Shown here: piece by piece, positions 60,157-64,000 of the stretch
Numbering within the stretch: the stretch's first letter is position 1
Layout of the letters: every line of letters begins with the position of its first letter
Origin: Muscardinus avellanarius
Lineage: Eukaryota > Chordata > Mammalia > Rodentia > Gliridae
Direction of reading: 5' to 3'
Assembly (NCBI GenBank): GCA_963383645.1
Contig: OY726561.1
Location: 136,424,904 to 136,488,903 of the forward strand
Length of the DNA stretch: 64,000 nt
Notes under the pieces: model-generated
What the model saw: only the letters and a program-made list of their open reading frames with translations
Database searches by the model: none
What the model was told of the DNA's origin: nothing
Position numbers and translations under genes: made by a program

Positions 60157-60985
60157 TTTATATTAATTTGTAACTTACCATCTATAACTCAAAACTTGCA
60201 CTGAGGCCTCTGCTGAGAAGATCTTACATCTCTCGCTGCCCGACCAGCAGCTGGAACAGGCTCCAAGTCTTTCAGTGACCTTGAAAATGACCCCTCTTTC
60301 CCACTACTACAAGCACTGGCTGTTTTTTTGTTTTTGTTTTTTTTTTTTCCTAACTCGATGCAAGACCATGGTTAGAAGGCTCAGGCCTGGCTAGATTCCA
60401 TTTGTCCCTCCACGCTGAAACTGATGAAAGGACTCTCTATTTATAAACCCCAGCAGGTTTACAATTACCCATTAGTACCTGGTTGGGAAAGATTTCTGGC
60501 TTGATGTCTACTTACGGAAGCGTCAATAGGAGGCCAATCCTCCGGCCAGTTTCTATCCTCTGTTCACTTGGAGATGGGGTAGTTAGCACACAGGGTCAGT
60601 AGTGAGGTGGCTTCTGCTCCCATGGCGGGGGGCACGTGGGGGAGGCACATATCACCTCTTCCTTTGCTCAGGACCCAGCAACTCACAGGCCCTAGAGGAG
60701 TCTATTCTCAGCACTGTGGTGCTGAGTCTGGAATGGGCCAGCCTCAATGAGAATCCGGAGCTCAGAGCTGCCTGATTTGAACCAATGACACAAAAAGGGG
60801 CGTTCAGAATACTCAACAGCCAGAAAGACCCAGTGCTTACTGGACTAGGTCTAGCCTCTCAGCAGCAGGGAGTCATGGGTGTTGGGGGTCTTCAGGGGTC
60901 TTGTCTCATTGAGTAGGCAGCATGGAATGATGGCAGAACACAGGATTTGAACCTCTATAAGCCTGGCTTCAGAGACTAGTCCTGA

Positions 60986-61188
60986 AGCTGGGCATGGTGG
61001 TGCATGCCTGTAATCCCAGTACTTAGGAGGCTGAGACAAGAAAATGACAGATTTGAGACCAGCCTGAGCTACTTAGAGAGGCTCTCAGTAACTCAACAGG
61101 ACCTTGTTTCCAAATAAAAATAAAATAAGGCTGGGGGTATAGCTCAGAGGTAGAAGGCCCCTGGGTTCCATCCCTACCACCAAAAAAA
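60986..61188 (+). mobile_element. Composite B1-ID SINE
   Basis: Sense; AGCTGGGCATGGTGGTGCAT to GGTTCCATCCCTACCACC. Flanked by a weak TAGTCC(C)TGAA duplication. Confidence 0.9.
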
Positions 61189-61592
61189 CAAAAGCAGTCT
61201 AGTCCCTGAACTGGCACCTGGTCTAGCAGGCCACCTGTAACTGTGAATTTGCCAAGCTCACCTTCCCGAAGGGTCCAGGTGAGGACTTGGGAAATCAATG
61301 CCCTTCTAGATCGTATCTCCACTTGGGGCCAACCTTGGGCGTGAGAACATCTGAGCTGGCACCGGGGTGACCCCGGTGACTCATTCTTCCCGGGAAGGAT
61401 GGCCCAGGTCCCTTTATTCCAATCCTAAGCCTTCTGGCGAAAGAGAGATTCAAGCTTCACTGACAGCCATTACCCTTTCCCAAGTCACTGTGACCCCCGA
61501 GGGCCGGGCCGGGCTGTTCACGCCCATGAACCGCACAGGGGCCTTGGCCCCAGGTGACCCGGGCTCTCTCGCCTCTCTTCCCGCTGAGCCAG

Positions 61593-61716
61593 CCTGGCTG
61601 CCATCCCCGGCCCTCTACGGCCTCACCATCGACTACTCCTGCATCCGGTGGAACACAAAGTGCTCCGGGAAGCGGGGGGCCTGTGCCTACTATGACAACG
61701 ACGCCCTCCGGGACAG
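61593..61716 (+). CDS. SLCO2A1: SLCO2A1 exon 13
   Basis: 124 nt (residues about 564-604 plus two bases of residue 605). It encodes [19 protein letters not shown], then [20 protein letters not shown], the last extracellular loop with three cysteines. The acceptor AGCCAG is preceded by a purine-containing tract (CTGAGCCAG), so it is less pyrimidine-rich than the others. Donor GTGAGG. The split codon makes Ser with exon 14, where I recall Arg in human and mouse. Confidence 0.96.
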
Positions 61717-62262
61717 GTGAGGCCCCACCTGCACGTGTACCCAGGAGGCCCGGGCCTGGGCCTTAGCAAAGAGTAGCCATTTGCCCAGCTTGTTACAACA
61801 GCCCGGAGCTATGGAAGATACCAGGCTAGCCTCCCAGTACCCAGAGAGGGGCCACCTGGCTCCTGGCAGAGGTCCAGGGTGGGGGGCCCCGACTACCTAG
61901 CAAACCAAGCCCTGCTGCAGTGCCACAGAGCCCCCGTCCATCATCCACAGACCAGCTGCCATCAGCCAGAGACTGGGGCTGGCAGAGAAGGTCAGGGCAG
62001 GCACAGATGCCTCCTCCTTTGGCTGTGCTGCCAGGGCTGGCCAGGGTGCCGGTGCCACCTTTTGGGAGGCTGAGGACCCCTGGAGTCCTGTGTCTACACC
62101 CCACCTGCCCCCTGGGGCGAGTATATCCTTTTAGGTCCCCACCTGGGTGTACGGGATCCCCACTGAGCGTCGTGGGCACATTTTCTGGGCCACGGGGCGG
62201 GGGGATGGCGCTCCGTCTCTCGGTTCCCTCTTCACCGGCCCCTCTCTCCTCCCATCCCACAG
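61717..62262 (+). other. SLCO2A1: Intron 13 of SLCO2A1
   Basis: 546 nt, GC-rich, with no repeat recognised. Donor GTGAGG, acceptor CCCACAG. Confidence 0.9.
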
Positions 62263-62383
62263 CTACCTGGGCCTGCAGGTGGGCTACAAGGCGCTGGGAA
62301 CCCTGCTGCTGTTCTTCATCAGCTGGAGGGTAAAGAAGAACCGGGAGTACGACGTGCAGGAGAAGGCGGCAGGCCTCGTCTGA
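62263..62383 (+). CDS. SLCO2A1: SLCO2A1 exon 14, C-terminus and stop
   Basis: 121 nt of coding sequence, completing residue 605 and then 39 codons and TGA at 62381-62383. It encodes [20 protein letters not shown] (helix 12), [10 protein letters not shown] and the tail VQEKAAGLV. Lys614 in VGYKALG matches the conserved charged residue implicated in prostaglandin transport. The tail has one extra residue (QEK against QK in human as I recall it). Acceptor CCCACAG. Confidence 0.96.
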
Positions 62384-63480
62384 CCCTGGCCGCTGACCCT
62401 GGCCGCCGCCCCGCTCCGGAGGCCGGGCCTGCCCCCGCCACCCTGCCTGTACTTACTAACGTTAACACCCCGTCTTTTCCTTTTTGGTTTTTTGTTTTTA
62501 ATGAGAAAGAAGCCCCCAGTCGCGGTTTGCCTTCCCTGTCCCCTCCTCTCGTCATCTCTCCCAAGCTTCCCGAGGGCTGACGTGTACCCGGGCTGTGTCA
62601 GCACAGAGCCCGTCTTCCCTGGCTCCTTGGAAGGGGCACCCGCTGCCTCCCTCCGGCCCTGTGGGGACGTGGGGCGTAGGGACTGTACCTCCTGTGTGTC
62701 CTAAGGGAGTCGGGAAGGGGGATCTGCTCTCCTTGCCAAGCAGTCTGGTTCTCCTCTGACTCTACATCCCGCAGGGAAGAAGAGAAGAAGAGGAGGAGGC
62801 TGAGTTATTAATAGCCAGCGCTGGGCCAGGGCAGGGGAGCCAGCTGTGGCTTCCTTTGCATCTGGATTTAGCAGAGCAGTGAACCTGGCTCTCTGGGCCC
62901 TTAGATCGCCACATCCTGGCCCGGCGGCCATGTTGGGAGCAGCCACGTTGGGAAGTACAGCCCCATCTCCGTTACCCACACTCTGGCCACAGAGTAGGAA
63001 GGAAGAAGAACCGAGAATGGGTCCTCCAAATACTGTTCATGTGAACCCCAGGCCTCCGTGTCTCTGGACCTACACGTGTCTTCTCTGTCTTTCTGAAATT
63101 ACATTTCAAACCAAGAACGCCGCGTGTTAGAGATCGGAGACAGGCCCGTGCGAATGTTAGGAAGCCCGGAGCGTCACCCTCACCATGGGGACGAGACCCC
63201 TCATCTCAAGGACCCACTTCGTGTTTCCCTGGGAGCAGATGAGGTGGCTTCACGCACACTTCCCTGTCTGGCCGTCGGCCTGTATGTAAAGGACTGAAGG
63301 TGCCAGTTAGCCGGGCATGGTGGCACACACCTGTAACGCCAGTACTTGGGAGGCTGAAACAGGAGGATCACAGGTTTGAGGCCAGCCCACAGTAACCTAG
63401 CAAAAACCTGTTTAAAAAAAAAAGAAAAAAGGCTGGGGTTGTAGCTTAGAGGTAGAACACCCTTGGGTGCCATCCCCAGC

Positions 63481-63525
<45 letters not shown>

Positions 63526-64000
63526 CACCAAGCGGTAAAGCAAAGTGGTCATCAGGCTGTGACCACAGAATAGAGACCAGCAAGGTTGACTTCCCTAGCT
63601 GCAAACACACCCTTCTGTGTACCAACATTTCCTCTGTCTCTTCTCACCAACTCTAGAGAAGTGGGCGCCCTCTGTGGGCCCGGGCTGGGAGGTGCCAGAC
63701 GCCAACACAGCAATTGTTCTCTCCACTGGAGACCGACTCTGTACCTAGGATTCCTAGTGCCTGATTCTCCAGAGAGCTCCCCTCAGACTGTACCTCACCT
63801 TCCCCCATTTCTACTTGGGCCTCCTCCCAGGGCAGTGTAGACGGTGTGCGACCTGACCATCCCTGGCCCGCCAGCCTGACTCTGCCCCTGGGCCTTTTGG
63901 AGATGGATCTGGCTCACTGTGTCCGCTGGAGCAGCTGGACATTGGTCATTACCATGCGGGACCCTTGGGTGCCACTCTTTGGAAGACCCCCTCCAGAAGT
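62384..64000 (+). other. SLCO2A1: SLCO2A1 3' UTR (runs past window end)
   Basis: Sequence downstream of the TGA. I see no AATAAA or ATTAAA to the end of the window, so the 3' UTR, about 2 kb in human by memory, probably continues beyond 64000. It holds a T-rich stretch near 62475-62500, a small GA-rich run at 62775-62800, and one sense-oriented composite SINE with a CA tail (63309-63523). Otherwise it looks unique. The exact end is inferred, not seen. Confidence 0.6.
63309..63523 (+). mobile_element. Composite SINE with (CA)n tail in the 3' UTR
   Basis: Sense; TAGCCGGGCATGGTGGCACA to GTGCCATCCCCAGC, then (AC)n at 63481-63523. It lies in the presumed SLCO2A1 3' UTR, so it may be part of the mature mRNA. 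Confidence 0.92.

Larger units (their letters stand above)
59332..61592 (+). other. SLCO2A1: Intron 12 of SLCO2A1
   Basis: 2261 nt, with SINEs at 59946-60156 (antisense) and 60986-61188 (sense). 59332-59945, 60157-60985 and 61189-61592 look unique. The acceptor is relatively purine-containing. Confidence 0.88.

Overview
The window is a piece of a mammalian nuclear genome and most likely comes from a rodent. It is dominated by one host gene read on the + strand, SLCO2A1, the prostaglandin transporter (PGT, OATP2A1). Thirteen coding exons (exons 2-14 in the human numbering) lie between 16618 and 62383. All have GT-AG borders, and their reading phases join without error into 612 codons plus a stop. 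The human protein has 643 residues, of which exon 1 encodes about 32. That short first exon, the promoter and the 5' UTR lie upstream of the window. No other protein-coding gene and no RNA gene could be supported.

Layout: 1-16617 is the 3' part of intron 1. Exons 2 and 3 (16618-18580) encode the first three membrane segments. Intron 3 (18581-40774) is a 22-kb repeat-rich intron. Exons 4-14 (40775-62383) are more tightly spaced and encode the large first ectodomain loop, the OATP signature, the Kazal-like cysteine-rich loop and the last membrane segments. The 3' UTR begins at 62384 and appears to run past the window end, because I see no AATAAA or ATTAAA polyadenylation signal.

Organism: more than 60 loci carry a composite SINE, a 7SL/B1-like left half fused through an A-rich linker to an ID (tRNA-Ala-like) right half. 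This B1-dID architecture is known from squirrels and other non-muroid rodents. Several L1 3' ends have a shared ending containing TGCACCAATAAAA on the sense strand. I therefore favour a squirrel-related or other B1-dID-bearing rodent, but cannot name the species from the sequence alone. Older shared mammalian repeats (MLT1 LTR, MIR, L1M) are also present.

The interest is in genome structure, not in a new enzymatic or defence system, and I found no evidence of one. The notable items are a 109-bp inverted duplication of unique sequence inside intron 3; a 657-bp 12/15-bp minisatellite open in several frames on both strands; a derived SINE lineage with an altered ID half that repeatedly sits inside older copies; target sites hit repeatedly by SINEs; SINE 3' ends that seed CA/TG microsatellites; a tandem NAGNAG acceptor at exon 7; and an unusual Ser codon made across the exon 13/14 junction.
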